DNA of 64,000 nt from Paenibacillus alginolyticus DSM 5050 = NBRC 15375 (GTDB lineage: Bacteria; Bacillota; Bacilli; Paenibacillales; NBRC-103111). Where the stretch lies: NCBI RefSeq assembly GCF_000422905.1, contig NZ_AUGY01000025.1, positions 27,740-91,739 of the forward strand, written 5' to 3'. The translations under genes and the position numbers were made by a program. The notes beneath the pieces are model-generated. The model saw only the letters and a list, made by a program, of their open reading frames with translations, searched no databases and was not told the origin of the DNA. This document shows positions 10,120-19,261 of the stretch, piece by piece (the first letter of the stretch is position 1; each line of letters starts with the position of its first letter).

Positions 10120-11019
10120 ATGCATGTAGAAAACATTCAACTTTGGGATGAAAATAATAACGCTCACATAACTGCCTATATTCTTGATAATTCTCAGGAA
10201 TTCAAAATGAATCTGTATCGTCCGGCAGTCATTGTATGTCCCGGAGGCGGATATCTATGGACTTCGGACAGAGAGGCGGAACCCGTTGCCATGCGTTATG
10301 CCGCGCAAGGCTATCATGTCTTCGTGCTTCGTTATACGACGCATTATACTAGTAAACCAGACTTTCAGAACCTTCCGCCAGGAAATGAACATTCCATGCA
10401 TCCGCAGCCGTTGTTTGATTTGGCAAAAGCGATTCTAACTGTGAGGCAGCGGGCATCCGAATGGTTCATTGATATAGATAAAATCGCTGTATGCGGTTTT
10501 TCAGCGGGCGGTCATTTGGCAGCTAGCTTGGGGGCGCGTTGGCAGGATGAATTATTAACGGAGAAGCTGCAAGTCGATAAAGATCTCTTGAAGCCTAACG
10601 CACTTATTTTGGGTTATCCCCTTGTTGACTATATCCTAATGAAAGAAGAATCAGAAGCGGATCCGAGCGAGGTGGCAAGAGGGGTAATGGCCCACGCTAA
10701 TAAAGCGGCATTTGGAACAACCGACCCTACGGCGGAAGAACTGAAAAAACACAGCCCGGTCAATTTTGTAACTTCAAATATGCCTCCGACGTATATTTGG
10801 CACACCTCTGATGACCAACTGGTTTATGCTGTCAATGCCTTACAGCTTGCATCTGCATTAGCAAAGCATAAAGTGCCCTATGAGCTGCATGTCTTTGAGA
10901 ACGGGGTGCACGGTTTGTCATTAAGTGATGAGACGACCGCCGCAGAGCCCGAACATGTGAATCCATATTGCGAAATTTGGGTCGATTTAGCCATGAAATG
11001 GTTAAGTAAGCGGTTTTGA
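10120..11019 (+). CDS. Alpha/beta hydrolase, acetyl-xylan-esterase-like
   Basis: Cytoplasmic serine hydrolase of 299 aa. The oxyanion-hole motif CPGGGY (about 40-50), the nucleophile elbow GFSAGGH (Ser near 127), the acidic residue region HTSDDQLV and the catalytic His in ENGVHGLS form a complete triad. This arrangement matches BD-FAE/AXE-type carbohydrate esterases that remove acetyl or feruloyl groups from imported oligosaccharides. ATG 10120 is favoured over TTG 10105 because GGGGAG lies 7 nt upstream. It sits between the rhamnosidase and GH3 genes and is likely cotranscribed. Confidence 0.88.
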   Translation: MHVENIQLWDENNNAHITAYILDNSQEFKMNLYRPAVIVCPGGGYLWTSDREAEPVAMRYAAQGYHVFVLRYTTHYTSKPDFQNLPPGNEHSMHPQPLFDLAKAILTVRQRASEWFIDIDKIAVCGFSAGGHLAASLGARWQDELLTEKLQVDKDLLKPNALILGYPLVDYILMKEESEADPSEVARGVMAHANKAAFGTTDPTAEELKKHSPVNFVTSNMPPTYIWHTSDDQLVYAVNALQLASALAKHKVPYELHVFENGVHGLSLSDETTAAEPEHVNPYCEIWVDLAMKWLSKRF

Positions 11020-11050
11020 AACGACTATATTTACCTTTGGAGGGATAACA

Positions 11051-13321
11051 ATGAATTCGAAAATTCAAGAACTAATTTCCCAATTGACGCTTGAAGAGAA
11101 GGCAAGCTTATGCTCGGGTTTGGATTTCTGGCATACGAAGGGCATAGAGCGTCTCGGGATCCCATCACTCATGGTGACGGACGGTCCTCACGGCTTACGG
11201 AAACAAAAAAAAGACGCGGATCACCTGGGCCTTCATAACAGTGTACCTGCTACTTGCTTCCCATCGGCCGCGGGCATGGCCGCTTCATGGAATCGGGAGC
11301 TGATCGGCAAAGTAGGCGAGGCTTTGGGGAAAGAATGCCAAGCGGAAGACGTGGCGGTTCTTCTTGGGCCAGGAGCCAATATCAAAAGGTCGCCTCTGTG
11401 CGGCAGAAATTTCGAATACTTTTCGGAGGATCCGTACCTTTCATCGGAAATGGCGGCCAATCACATCAAAGGCGTACAAAGTCAGGGCGTTGGCACATCG
11501 CTCAAGCATTTTGCCGCGAATAACCAGGAGCATCGGAGGATGTCCGTTGATGCCGTCATTGACGAGCGAACGCTGCGGGAAATCTATTTGGCCAGCTTTG
11601 AAGGCGCTGTTAAGCTGTCGCAACCGTGGAGTGTGATGTGTTCCTACAATCAAGTAAACGGTGAATATGCTTCGGAGAACGCATTTTTGCTGACTCAGGT
11701 TTTGCGGGATGAATGGGGTTTTGAAGGCTTTGTAGTTTCAGACTGGGGTGCAGTTAACGAACGCGTAAAATCTCTTCAGGCTGGATTGGAGCTTGAAATG
11801 CCTTCAAGCGCTGGAATTGGAGACGCAAAGATTGTTGCGGCAGTAAGAAGCGGCGACCTTTCAGAGGAAACGCTGAACCTTGCGGTCGAACGGATGTTGA
11901 CCTTTATCTTTAAGGCTGCAGAGAGCAGTAAGACGGATGCTGTTTATGATTCTGCAGCACATCATCGTTTGGCTCGAGAAGCTGCCCATGAAAGCATGGT
12001 GCTTCTCAAGAATGAAGGGGGTATCTTACCGCTTCGCAAGCAAGGGAAGATTGCTGTCATCGGTGAATTTGCCAAGAATCCGCGTTACCAGGGCGGCGGC
12101 AGCTCCCATGTCAATCCGACCAAGCTGGACGATGCGCTTGAAGAAATGATGAGAGTCGCAGGAGATGCGGCCCAAATCATGTATTCACAAGGCTACAAGC
12201 TGGATAGCGATGAAATCGATGCAGATTTGGTAAGGGAGGCCAAGGAAACAGCGGCGAAGGCGGATGTGGCTGTCCTATTTATCGGACTGCCGGATCGTTA
12301 CGAATCGGAAGGGTACGACCGCACGCATATGGGCATTCCCGTCAATCATCGAGTATTGATCGAAGCGGTGGGAGAAGTTCAAAGCAACCTCATCGTTATT
12401 TTGAGCAACGGCTCGCCGGTTGAAATGCCTTGGATCGACAAAGCAAAAGCCGTGTTGGAAGGATACCTAGGGGGTCAAGCTTTTGGCGGTGCGGTAACAG
12501 ACTTGTTGTTTGGCCTTGCGAATCCGAGCGGTAAGCTTGCGGAAACGTTCCCTGTGAAACTAAGTGACAACCCATCTTTCTTGAATTTCCCGGGAGAGGC
12601 CGACAAAGTGGAATATAGAGAGGGAGTATTTGTCGGTTACCGTTATTACGATACCAAAGAGATTGAGCCTTTATTCCCGTTCGGGTTTGGCCTCAGCTAT
12701 ACCAGTTTCGAATACAGCGACCTGCGTGTAGATAAATCAGCGATCAAAGATAGTGAGACAGTTACCGTTCAAGTGACTGTAAAAAATACAGGGGCCTATG
12801 CCGGAAAAGAAATCATTCAACTCTACGTCAAGGACGTTAAGAGCAGTGTCAATCGCCCGCAAAAAGAACTGAAAGGCTTCCAAAAAATCGAGCTGCAGCC
12901 AGGAGAACAACAAACCGTTACCTTTGTTTTGGATCAAAGGGCTTTTGCCTACTACAACGTTCAAATCGGCGATTGGCATGTGGAAACCGGGGCATTTGAC
13001 ATCTTGATTGGAAAATCCTCGCGAAATATCGATCTTCGCACAACGATTGAGGTTGAATCCACGGTTACCCTTCCGGGTACGTATACTCGCAACTCACTAA
13101 TAGGCGACTTGATGGAAAATCCGTTAACAGTCGATAAAGCGAAGGAGTTTATCGGGAGATTTGGATTTGACGCCCTTTTGGGCGATAACCCAGACATGCT
13201 GATGGCTATGATGAGATATATGCCGCTTCGCGCAATGATTGGCTTTGGTCAAGGGCAATATTCCGAAGAGATGTTGGCTGACGATTTAAAAAACTTGAAC
13301 GCTATCTCGGAAAAAAAGTAA
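11051..13321 (+). CDS. GH3 beta-glycosidase with fibronectin III domain
   Basis: Family 3 glycoside hydrolase of 756 aa: N-terminal (beta/alpha)8 barrel with [12 protein letters not shown] and the nucleophile Asp in VVSDWGA (about residue 231), an alpha/beta sandwich domain and a C-terminal FnIII-like domain ([11 protein letters not shown]), then about 80 residues of extra helical C-terminus. No signal peptide, so cytoplasmic. Substrate may be beta-glucoside or beta-xyloside; sequence alone does not decide. TTTGGAGGG is placed correctly before ATG 11051. Confidence 0.93.
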   Translation: MNSKIQELISQLTLEEKASLCSGLDFWHTKGIERLGIPSLMVTDGPHGLRKQKKDADHLGLHNSVPATCFPSAAGMAASWNRELIGKVGEALGKECQAEDVAVLLGPGANIKRSPLCGRNFEYFSEDPYLSSEMAANHIKGVQSQGVGTSLKHFAANNQEHRRMSVDAVIDERTLREIYLASFEGAVKLSQPWSVMCSYNQVNGEYASENAFLLTQVLRDEWGFEGFVVSDWGAVNERVKSLQAGLELEMPSSAGIGDAKIVAAVRSGDLSEETLNLAVERMLTFIFKAAESSKTDAVYDSAAHHRLAREAAHESMVLLKNEGGILPLRKQGKIAVIGEFAKNPRYQGGGSSHVNPTKLDDALEEMMRVAGDAAQIMYSQGYKLDSDEIDADLVREAKETAAKADVAVLFIGLPDRYESEGYDRTHMGIPVNHRVLIEAVGEVQSNLIVILSNGSPVEMPWIDKAKAVLEGYLGGQAFGGAVTDLLFGLANPSGKLAETFPVKLSDNPSFLNFPGEADKVEYREGVFVGYRYYDTKEIEPLFPFGFGLSYTSFEYSDLRVDKSAIKDSETVTVQVTVKNTGAYAGKEIIQLYVKDVKSSVNRPQKELKGFQKIELQPGEQQTVTFVLDQRAFAYYNVQIGDWHVETGAFDILIGKSSRNIDLRTTIEVESTVTLPGTYTRNSLIGDLMENPLTVDKAKEFIGRFGFDALLGDNPDMLMAMMRYMPLRAMIGFGQGQYSEEMLADDLKNLNAISEKK

Positions 13322-13354
13322 ACGCTAATACGCGATAAAAGGGGGGAGTCGTGC

Positions 13355-15016
13355 TTGGTTAATCTGAAAGCAAAACCGTTTCACTTGGACGATGAAGCAG
13401 TTAATTGGGTCAATGAGACTCTGCGTGGATTATCTTTAGAAGAAAAAGTGGGCCAACTGTTCATCACCGTAGATCTTCCGTTTGATACTGGGGCTAAAAA
13501 GGATTTGCTGAGTATTCACCCAGGAGGCGTCCATGTGTTTGGATTTTCTCCAAATGCAACGAAGCAGCATCAGGCATCTATCATCCGTGACTTGCAAAAG
13601 CGCAGTAAAGTACCGCTGCTGGTTTCCGGTGATCTTGAAAATGGGGGACAAGGCGGGGCAACCGATGGAACGAATCTGGCTTCAAACATGCAGTTGGCTG
13701 CCGCAAACGATCCAGACCTAGCAACCGCGTTTGGAGCTACCATTGAAGCTGAGGGTTACGCTATGGGGTTCAACTGGGTATACGGACCGGTCATTGACAT
13801 CAACTACAACTATCAAAATCCCATCGTCAACATCCGCGCATTCGGCGATACGCCAGATATCGTGGAACAGACTGCGCTGCCCGTTATGAATGCTATTCAG
13901 AAGAACAATCGGATGGCTGCCTGCGTGAAGCACTGGCCTGGTGACGGCATGGATGACCGAGACCAGCACAAGGTGCTGACGAATAATACGTTAACGATGA
14001 AAGAATGGCGTGAGACCTACGGCCGTGTGTATAAATCGGCGATCGAGAACGGGGTCAAGACGGTCATGAGCGCACACATCACGCTGCCAAGCTATTATGA
14101 AGAATTGGGAATCACAGACATAAGAACTAAACATACACCGGGTTCCTTATCGCACGAATTGAACACGAAGCTTCTGCGGGAAGAGCTTGGGTTTAACGGA
14201 CTTATCGTTTCCGATGCTACATCGATGATTGGCATGACGAGCTTTGGCCGACGTAAAGATATCATTCCGCAATGTATTACGTCTGGCGTTGACATGTTCC
14301 TGTTTACGAATGATATGCAGGAAGATTTCCAGGCTATGCTTCAGGGCGTCCATGATGGCGTGCTCACGGAGGAGCGGCTGAATGAGGCGATCACAAGAAT
14401 ACTGGCGCTGAAAGCGTCACTTGGTCTTCATTTGACTCAGGCGGATGAAAGGGATCTTGACGTGGTAGGTTCAGCTGACCATTTGAAGCTGGCTGCGGAT
14501 ATTGCAAGCAAATCAGTAACGTTAGTTAAGGATACCCAAGGCCTTCTACCACTTTCGCCGCAAAAGCAGAAGCGTATTTTACTATTAGCTGCTTCGGATG
14601 AGGCTTCCTTTTTTGCCGATAAGGCCGCAACGGGAGACGAGTTTGCCCGGATGTTGAGTGAGGAAGGCTTCGCGGTTGTTCGGGAATATGAGGTTAAAGA
14701 AGAGGGCAACGAAATAGATGCAGTTATTTTTCTTGTTCAGAAATCGCCAGGATTCATGCAGAATTCCATGCGGCTCTCTCCGCAAGAGACAGGAGGACTC
14801 TTCAAATGGTACCCTACACAGGTACCGACCATGTTTATCTCGTTGGGAAATCCGTACACGCTTTATGAACTCCCGTCTATGCCTACGATGATAAATGCAT
14901 ATAATGCTACTTTGGCGGTACAGAAGGAAATTATTAGATGTTTGGTTGGCAAGCAGCCATTCCTTGGAGAGTCTCCAGTAGATGCTTTTTGCGGTCTTGA
15001 GTGGGCAAAGTTATAA
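13355..15016 (+). CDS. GH3 enzyme of the NagZ/beta-N-acetylhexosaminidase subfamily
   Basis: A 553-aa family 3 enzyme of a different subfamily from the previous gene. KHWPGDGMDDRDQH (about residues 190-204) corresponds to the NagZ KHFPGHGxxxxDxH loop that supplies the His-Asp acid/base dyad, and IVSDATSM (about 284-291) supplies the nucleophile. A C-terminal alpha/beta domain follows; the FnIII domain is absent. TTG 13355 is the start (GGGGGGAG 6 nt upstream; the GTG at 13351 hits a stop). NagZ-type enzymes act on N-acetylglucosaminides but some act on glucosides, so the substrate is open. Last gene of the locus. Confidence 0.9.
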   Translation: MVNLKAKPFHLDDEAVNWVNETLRGLSLEEKVGQLFITVDLPFDTGAKKDLLSIHPGGVHVFGFSPNATKQHQASIIRDLQKRSKVPLLVSGDLENGGQGGATDGTNLASNMQLAAANDPDLATAFGATIEAEGYAMGFNWVYGPVIDINYNYQNPIVNIRAFGDTPDIVEQTALPVMNAIQKNNRMAACVKHWPGDGMDDRDQHKVLTNNTLTMKEWRETYGRVYKSAIENGVKTVMSAHITLPSYYEELGITDIRTKHTPGSLSHELNTKLLREELGFNGLIVSDATSMIGMTSFGRRKDIIPQCITSGVDMFLFTNDMQEDFQAMLQGVHDGVLTEERLNEAITRILALKASLGLHLTQADERDLDVVGSADHLKLAADIASKSVTLVKDTQGLLPLSPQKQKRILLLAASDEASFFADKAATGDEFARMLSEEGFAVVREYEVKEEGNEIDAVIFLVQKSPGFMQNSMRLSPQETGGLFKWYPTQVPTMFISLGNPYTLYELPSMPTMINAYNATLAVQKEIIRCLVGKQPFLGESPVDAFCGLEWAKL

Positions 15017-15042
15017 GGTGAAAGTTGAATAGTCAGAGTAGG

Positions 15043-15069
15043 AACCTGTCCTTTTGGGCAGGTTTTTTT
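15043..15069 (+). terminator. Rho-independent terminator of the glycan locus
   Basis: AACCTGTCC (15043-15051) and GGGCAGGTT (15056-15064) form a 9-bp stem with one wobble and a TTTT loop, followed by T7. Confidence 0.88.
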
Positions 15070-15199
15070 GGTTGTTTTATAGAAAACTAAGATTTTCGAA
15101 TTCTGTCGTAAAATCTAACATTTCTATGTATTTTTGGAATAAAATACCGAATTATACCGTCTAACTAGTTAAGACTAAACAAATGAGGAATTGAGTAAA

Positions 15200-15661
15200 A
15201 TGATGAAAAGCTATCAAAATGGAATTAAACTACTTGCTACAATAACGATTTTGTTCTTGTTTATTACAGGATGTAATACCGCACAGATAGTTGAAACCAA
15301 GCAAATATCTTTAACTACCGTTCTTGGCAGTGGTCTGAATGACATAAGCCAAATTTACGTACGGTACGGTGATGGTAAGGAATTGACAATTGTTGAAAAT
15401 GAATATTTACAAAAAACAACAAATATCCTTAAAGGTATGCAAGTGATTCACGTTGAAAGTATGCCGGATAGTGTCGGTCAATTATACACGTTAAAAATCA
15501 AGGATGGCTCCCAAATAATTGAATATTCCAGTAGTCTCTTTTTAAATGGAAAACAGTATAAGGTAGTTAATGATGTAGCGAAAAAAGACTTGGACCAGTA
15601 CTTAATCAAGATTGGGAGAGCAGTGATCCCCGATTTACTTCCAGGTATAGAAATAAAATAG
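15200..15661 (+). CDS. Hypothetical lipoprotein
   Basis: Small secreted lipoprotein of 153 aa. A basic, then hydrophobic N-terminus ends in lipobox FITGCN, Cys near residue 25. The mature part is short, beta-rich and charged, with no family I recognise. GAGGAA precedes ATG 15200 by about 9 nt; TTG 15191 would also be in frame but lies too close to the ribosome binding site. It stands alone between a terminator and a pseudogene. Confidence 0.7.
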   Translation: MMKSYQNGIKLLATITILFLFITGCNTAQIVETKQISLTTVLGSGLNDISQIYVRYGDGKELTIVENEYLQKTTNILKGMQVIHVESMPDSVGQLYTLKIKDGSQIIEYSSSLFLNGKQYKVVNDVAKKDLDQYLIKIGRAVIPDLLPGIEIK

Positions 15662-15670
15662 AAGGCCGCC

Positions 15671-15832
15671 ATGCAAAAAATTGCTGTCGTTACAGACTTT
15701 GACGGAACATTGATGGAGTAGGTTGATAAGCTGATTGAGAGTGTGCATTTGCGGGATGGTGCGCGGGATTTTATTGATTTTTGCCAGCAGAAAGATGTGT
15801 CCGTTACGGTCGGGATTTCCTGCTGCCTGTAA
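15671..15832 (+). pseudogene. Remnant of a HAD-family phosphatase (MtnX-like)
   Basis: ATG 15671 opens a reading frame with the HAD nucleophile motif TDFDGT, then hits an in-frame TAG at 15719. Reading on gives LRDGARDFIDFCQQ and VTV, which is the segment that normally precedes the VISGG motif of MtnX/SerB-like phosphatases, but the next residues are scrambled by indels before TAA at 15830. About 60 residues usually present between the two blocks are missing. Decayed fragment, clearly not functional. Confidence 0.6.
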
Positions 15833-15903
15833 GTTCCCAGATTAGGATAAAACAAGCTAAGGGAATGCCATTGGCAGCCCCTAGCCAGCTAGATGTTGTA
15901 GAG

Positions 15904-16107
15904 TCATTCGAGATGGTCTTTGAGTGTTTCTACGAGTTGGTTTTGAATATTCGCTTCACTATGCTGCCATATGATTTCGAAAAGCACACCAAGCCCTGGC
16001 AATACCCGTTCTTCTCCGCCGATGGAATCCTCAATCACTTCTTGAAGCTCATCATTTGATTTATTCTGGACTCGCTGGACGATGGCCTGTCTTAAGGTGA
16101 TGTTCAT
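15904..16107 (-). CDS. sspI: Small acid-soluble spore protein SspI
   Basis: A 67-aa protein with the diagnostic SspI core LPGLGVLFEIIWQH and N-terminus NITLRQAIVQRV. SspI is a minor spore-core protein made in the forespore under sigma G. The start at 16107 gives the family length and has GAGGT upstream; the longer in-frame extension to 16152 lacks family support. Monocistronic, opposite in direction to its neighbours. It is direct evidence that the organism forms endospores. Confidence 0.92.
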   Translation of the reverse strand: MNITLRQAIVQRVQNKSNDELQEVIEDSIGGEERVLPGLGVLFEIIWQHSEANIQNQLVETLKDHLE

Positions 16108-16263
16108 TCGTGGACCTCGCTTCCATTTCGTTATCGTTATTAATATGCGCAAGTTTCTAGCTGTTCATCCTTACTCACTTCGCCACTTTCCATGCATAGT
16201 GAGAAGCGGGTCATGTGTATGTTATACTATAGTAATCTTAGGAATTTGGAGGACACGCCAACA

Positions 16264-16923
16264 GTGAGAAAGCAATTTGCGATTATTGGGATGGGAAGAT
16301 TCGGGTCTAGCGTTGCTAAAACATTGTCACAATTAGGGTTTGAGGTCCTTGCAATTGATCATCGTGAAGAGACGGTTCAAGAGGTTTCAGCTTTCGTCAC
16401 ACATGCCGTTCAAGCCGATTCTACGGATGAGGAAGCGCTGCGTGCTCTTGGTATTCGTAATTTTGACGTTGTGGTTGTGGCTATTGGGGAGGATATTCAA
16501 GCGAGTATTCTGACTACATTGATCCTCAAAGAAATGGGCATAGCTAAGATTATAGTGAAAGCTGTAAATGATCTGCATGGAAAAGTATTAAAGAAAATTG
16601 GCGCTGACAAAGTCGTTTATCCGGAAAGAGATATGGGACAGCGTGTGGCGCATCATCTGATTTCATCTAATATTATCGATTATATAGAGCTATCTGCCGA
16701 TTACAGTATCGTAGAGATCAAGGTTTCCAATCAAATGATTGGTAAAAGCCTCAAACAGTTGGATATCCGGGCTAAATATGGCTGTAATGTCATTGCGATC
16801 AAACAAAATGAAAAACTGATCATTCCGCCAAGTGCAGAAGAGCCGCTTAGAATGGACGATATTTTGGTTATTGTAGGAAAAAATTCAGATCTTCAAACTT
16901 TTGAAGTGACTTTTGCAGAGTAG
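16264..16923 (+). CDS. Potassium uptake regulatory subunit, KtrA/KtrC family (RCK)
   Basis: Cytoplasmic RCK gating ring subunit of 219 aa that controls a KtrB/KtrD potassium channel. The RCK_N Rossmann domain starts with AIIGMGRFGSS (GxGxxG) and the acidic residue of LAIDH binds the nucleotide ribose; ERDMGQRVA is typical; RCK_C (TrkA_C) occupies about residues 140-219. GTG 16264 has TTGGAGG 11 nt upstream and gives the family N-terminus; the in-frame ATG at 16192 would add an odd extension. No channel gene is adjacent, as is common for KtrC-type subunits. TATACT at 16223 may be its -10. Confidence 0.9.
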   Translation: MRKQFAIIGMGRFGSSVAKTLSQLGFEVLAIDHREETVQEVSAFVTHAVQADSTDEEALRALGIRNFDVVVVAIGEDIQASILTTLILKEMGIAKIIVKAVNDLHGKVLKKIGADKVVYPERDMGQRVAHHLISSNIIDYIELSADYSIVEIKVSNQMIGKSLKQLDIRAKYGCNVIAIKQNEKLIIPPSAEEPLRMDDILVIVGKNSDLQTFEVTFAE

Positions 16924-16933
16924 GTAAAGATAA

Positions 16934-17740
16934 ATGACAAGTGTACATACGGAAATTATGTCTGTTCAGAATGCCAGAGTCAAAGAATGGGCGCAGCTTT
17001 TAGAACGCAAGGGCAGGGACAAACAAGGGAAATATATCATTGAGGGTTACCATCTGGTGGAGGAAGCATTGCGTGCGGGAGCTCAGGTGGAGACCATTAT
17101 GTATAGCTTGGAAAAAGGGATACCTGCTGGATTAGCGGAGCAGGTCGCCCAATCTGTTGAATGGGTTGGCGTCAGCCAGGCTGTGCTGGAAAAATGCTCA
17201 GATACGCAGACGCCGCAAGGGGTTTTGGCCGTTGTGGCTCGACCGCAGCTTGGCATGGACGCGCTGCTCGCTGGCGAGCATGATCTTGTGGTGGTCCTGG
17301 ACGGCGTTCAGGACCCGGGCAACCTGGGCACGATCATCCGCAGCGCGGATGCCGTCGGGGCCAAGGCTGTTGTGCTCGGCCGCGGCACGGTCGATCTGTA
17401 CAATCCCAAGACGATCCGCTCGACGATGGGATCGATGTATCATCTGCCGATTGTCGAGGCAGATCTGCTTGAGCTGCTGCCGCGCGCGCGTGAGCGCGGC
17501 GTGCGGCTCGTGACCACGAGCCTGCAGGCGCAGCGCTCGTGCTACGACACGGACCTGCGGCAGCCGACGTGGCTGATTCTCGGCAACGAAGCCAAGGGCG
17601 TGTCGCCGGAAGTCGCTGCACAGTCGGATGTGCAGGTGATTATTCCGATGCAGGGCAAAGCGGAATCGCTGAACGTCGCGATGGCCGCGACGGTGCTGCT
17701 TTTTGAGGCTTCGCGGCAGCGGTTGGTTCCGTCGCAATAG
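16934..17740 (+). CDS. TrmH/SpoU-family RNA 2'-O-ribose methyltransferase
   Basis: SAM-dependent rRNA methyltransferase of 268 aa. An N-terminal L30e-like substrate-binding domain (RDKQGKYIIEGYHLVEEAL) precedes the trefoil-knot SPOUT domain with motif 1 DPGNLGTIIRSADA, motif 2 LGNEAKGVS and motif 3 LNVAMAATVLLFE. Close to the B. subtilis YsgA type, normally upstream of pheS. The first ~300 bp have the composition of the neighbourhood, but about 17250-17720 is strongly GC-rich at third positions, suggesting a mosaic or recombined origin. The GC-rich part produces long shadow frames on both strands. Confidence 0.92.
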   Translation: MTSVHTEIMSVQNARVKEWAQLLERKGRDKQGKYIIEGYHLVEEALRAGAQVETIMYSLEKGIPAGLAEQVAQSVEWVGVSQAVLEKCSDTQTPQGVLAVVARPQLGMDALLAGEHDLVVVLDGVQDPGNLGTIIRSADAVGAKAVVLGRGTVDLYNPKTIRSTMGSMYHLPIVEADLLELLPRARERGVRLVTTSLQAQRSCYDTDLRQPTWLILGNEAKGVSPEVAAQSDVQVIIPMQGKAESLNVAMAATVLLFEASRQRLVPSQ

Positions 17741-17771
17741 AAGAAATTCTATTGTGAGTTGTAATTCAGAT

Positions 17772-17968
17772 TGTCACTGATTGGAACGTAAATTGTCATA
17801 GGATGGAACGTAAATTTGTCATAGGAAAGGTAGCTCAATGTCCAAAAAAACTTGATATATCGGGCTTTTTTAACAGGCATTAATAGGTACAGCGTTACTT
17901 TCCAATATGAGCCATTAAAAAAACATTCCATTTTGTGAGCCATTATTTTCTGGAACCAATTTTGTCAT
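17772..17968 (+). repeat. Direct repeats resembling transposon-end binding sites
   Basis: A ~22-bp unit with core GGAACGTAAATTTGTCATAGG occurs twice head-to-tail at about 17782-17826, preceded by a partial copy (TTGTCACTGATT at 17771) and followed by a diverged copy TGGAACCAATTTTGTCATAA at 17951. Tandem ~20-bp sites starting TGTCA are typical of ends of Mu/Tn7/Tn552-like elements bound by a DDE transposase. No inverted partner or transposase was found here, so this is at best a relic. Confidence 0.4.
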
Positions 17969-18001
17969 AATTAGTGAAATTGTTATAAGGTACGGTGCGA
18001 T

Positions 18002-18334
18002 ATGATTGGGGATAAAATTCGTGCTCTCAGAAAACTAAATAACTTAAATCAAGTTGAATTTGCGGCTTCACTTGGTATATCACAAGGTAATTTAAGTGAG
18101 ATTGAGAAGGGGAAGAGTAAGCCTTCAGCGGATACCTTGCAGGCGTTAAGAAGAGCTTATTGACTGGATATTAATCTTTTATTAGATGAGGATGCTAGTA
18201 AAGATATTAAATTAACGGATGGTTGGAGTCTTAGCCCAACAGAGGTAACACTGATTTCTCAATTTAGATTACTCTCTAGTATAAAACAAAAAGAAATTAT
18301 GGACTTTCTAGACTATAAAATTACCCGTATTTAG
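18002..18334 (+). pseudogene. XRE-family transcriptional regulator with in-frame stop
   Basis: ATG 18002 opens a classical HTH_3 domain (IRALRKLNNLNQVEFAASLG, SQGNLSEIEKGKSKPSADTL) that stops at TGA 18161-18163. The same frame continues for 56 codons (LDINLLLDEDA ... FLDYKITRI) to TAG 18334, as expected for a regulator of about 110 aa. Either a pseudogene, or a 53-aa truncated DNA-binding protein is made. AT-rich compared with the upstream methyltransferase and next to transposon-end-like repeats, so likely acquired. Confidence 0.7.
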
Positions 18335-18361
18335 ATAACCTACTTCGACTCATAAAGGCAG

Positions 18362-18416
18362 CAAAAACCCACCGCTCAAGGTTTGGTCGCCTTAAGCATG
18401 GGTTTTTACTTTTTCG
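18362..18416 (+). terminator. Rho-independent terminator downstream of the XRE relic
   Basis: AAAAACCCA (18363-18371) pairs with TGGGTTTTT (18399-18407); an inner GCTCAAGG/CCTTAAGC stem sits between. T-rich on + and A-rich upstream, so it may work in both directions. Confidence 0.75.
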
Positions 18417-18423
18417 GTATTGT

Positions 18424-18792
18424 ATTAAGAACAGAGGCATTACATTGAAAACCGCATCCACCGTTGTCTCGACATCCATTTTCCAGAATATGGTTAAACA
18501 ATCCATTCACTCACTTCGAATCTTGGGTACCGTAGCCATTGTCGGCATGTCTGGAGACGTCACATTAAACTTTGTAAATGATATTTTAATGGAAGGCAAG
18601 AAAATCGTCGGAACCGTTCAAGGAGATTCCGTTCCTCAATTGCTTATTCCTCAATTGGTTAAATATTATAAAGAAGGAAAATTCCCATTTGATAAATTGG
18701 TGAAATTCTACGATTTTGAAGATATTAATAAAGCCTTTGAAGATTCAAAAAAGGTTATGGCCATTAAACCCATCGTCAAAATCGCGAAATAA
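18424..18792 (+). pseudogene. 5'-truncated zinc-type alcohol dehydrogenase
   Basis: The reading frame carries only the C-terminal ~115 residues of a medium-chain alcohol dehydrogenase: the end of the Rossmann fold (LRILGTVAIVGMSG) and the C-terminal DINKAFEDSKK...KPIVKI tail typical of NAD-dependent aryl-alcohol dehydrogenases. The zinc-binding catalytic domain and the GxGxxG motif are missing, and upstream sequence is occupied by the terminator at 18362-18416. A TTG at 18445 could start a short protein but it would lack an active site. The adjacent HxlR regulator may have once controlled it. Confidence 0.7.
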
Positions 18793-18831
18793 ATGATTTT
18801 CGTTAAAAATATCTGTTCGAGTGAATCAATT

Positions 18832-18864
18832 AAAAGGAGGCCGACTAAGTGTCAGCCTCCTTTT
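18832..18864. terminator. Bidirectional terminator between dehydrogenase remnant and hxlR-type gene
   Basis: AAAAGGAGGC (18832-18841) and GCCTCCTTTT (18855-18864) are perfectly complementary, with GAC/GTC extending the stem. It serves the convergent genes on both sides. Confidence 0.85.
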
Positions 18865-18898
18865 CCATATGCAAACAAAACCGGATATTTTGAAAAAA

Positions 18899-19261
18899 CT
18901 AAATGTGATCGGCCTTCTGCGCATGCTCGGATTCTTCATTTACAACTTTTTGATAATTTAAACCCCATACTTCCATTACACCGATGATAGGTTTTAACGA
19001 GTTTCCCAAATCGCTTAACCGATATTCTACTCTTGGTGGAACTTCAGCATAGACCTCCCGGATGATAATCCCATCTTCCTCCATTGAACGCAAATTTTGA
19101 GTTAATACCTTTTGGCTAATGTCAGGTATCCTTTTTCGTAGTTCCCCAAATCGCTTGGTTCCTGTCAGTAAGTCCCTTAAAATGAGCAATTTCCACTTGT
19201 TACCGATCAGCCCGACCGTTGTAGCTACGGGGCAAAGCGGTAGTTCTTTTTTCGGAATCAA
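18899..19261 (-). CDS. HxlR-family transcriptional regulator
   Basis: Winged-helix regulator of 120 aa with the HxlR signature: CPVATTVGLIGNKWKLLIL, TGTKRFGELRKRIP and SQKVLTQNLRSMEEDGII. The N-terminal Cys (residue 10) is the conserved cysteine which in YodB-like members senses electrophiles or diamide. TTG 19261 has GGAGGA 9 nt upstream on the minus strand. Divergent from the osmoprotectant operon across a 263-bp gap; the inferred targets are itself and a neighbouring gene. Confidence 0.9.
   Translation of the reverse strand: MIPKKELPLCPVATTVGLIGNKWKLLILRDLLTGTKRFGELRKRIPDISQKVLTQNLRSMEEDGIIIREVYAEVPPRVEYRLSDLGNSLKPIIGVMEVWGLNYQKVVNEESEHAQKADHI

Noticed and set aside
15781..16059. Plus-strand 92-aa frame opposite sspI
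   Set aside because: Shadow of sspI, whose protein matches its family along the whole length.
17198..17737. Long antisense open frame (179 aa) and two more frames inside the SPOUT methyltransferase gene
   Set aside because: They arise from GC-rich codons; composition is Arg/Ala/His-rich without any fold, and the + strand gene has all family motifs.
18793..18987. Short plus-strand frame between the dehydrogenase remnant and the HxlR gene
   Set aside because: It covers the bidirectional terminator and the 3' end of the HxlR gene.
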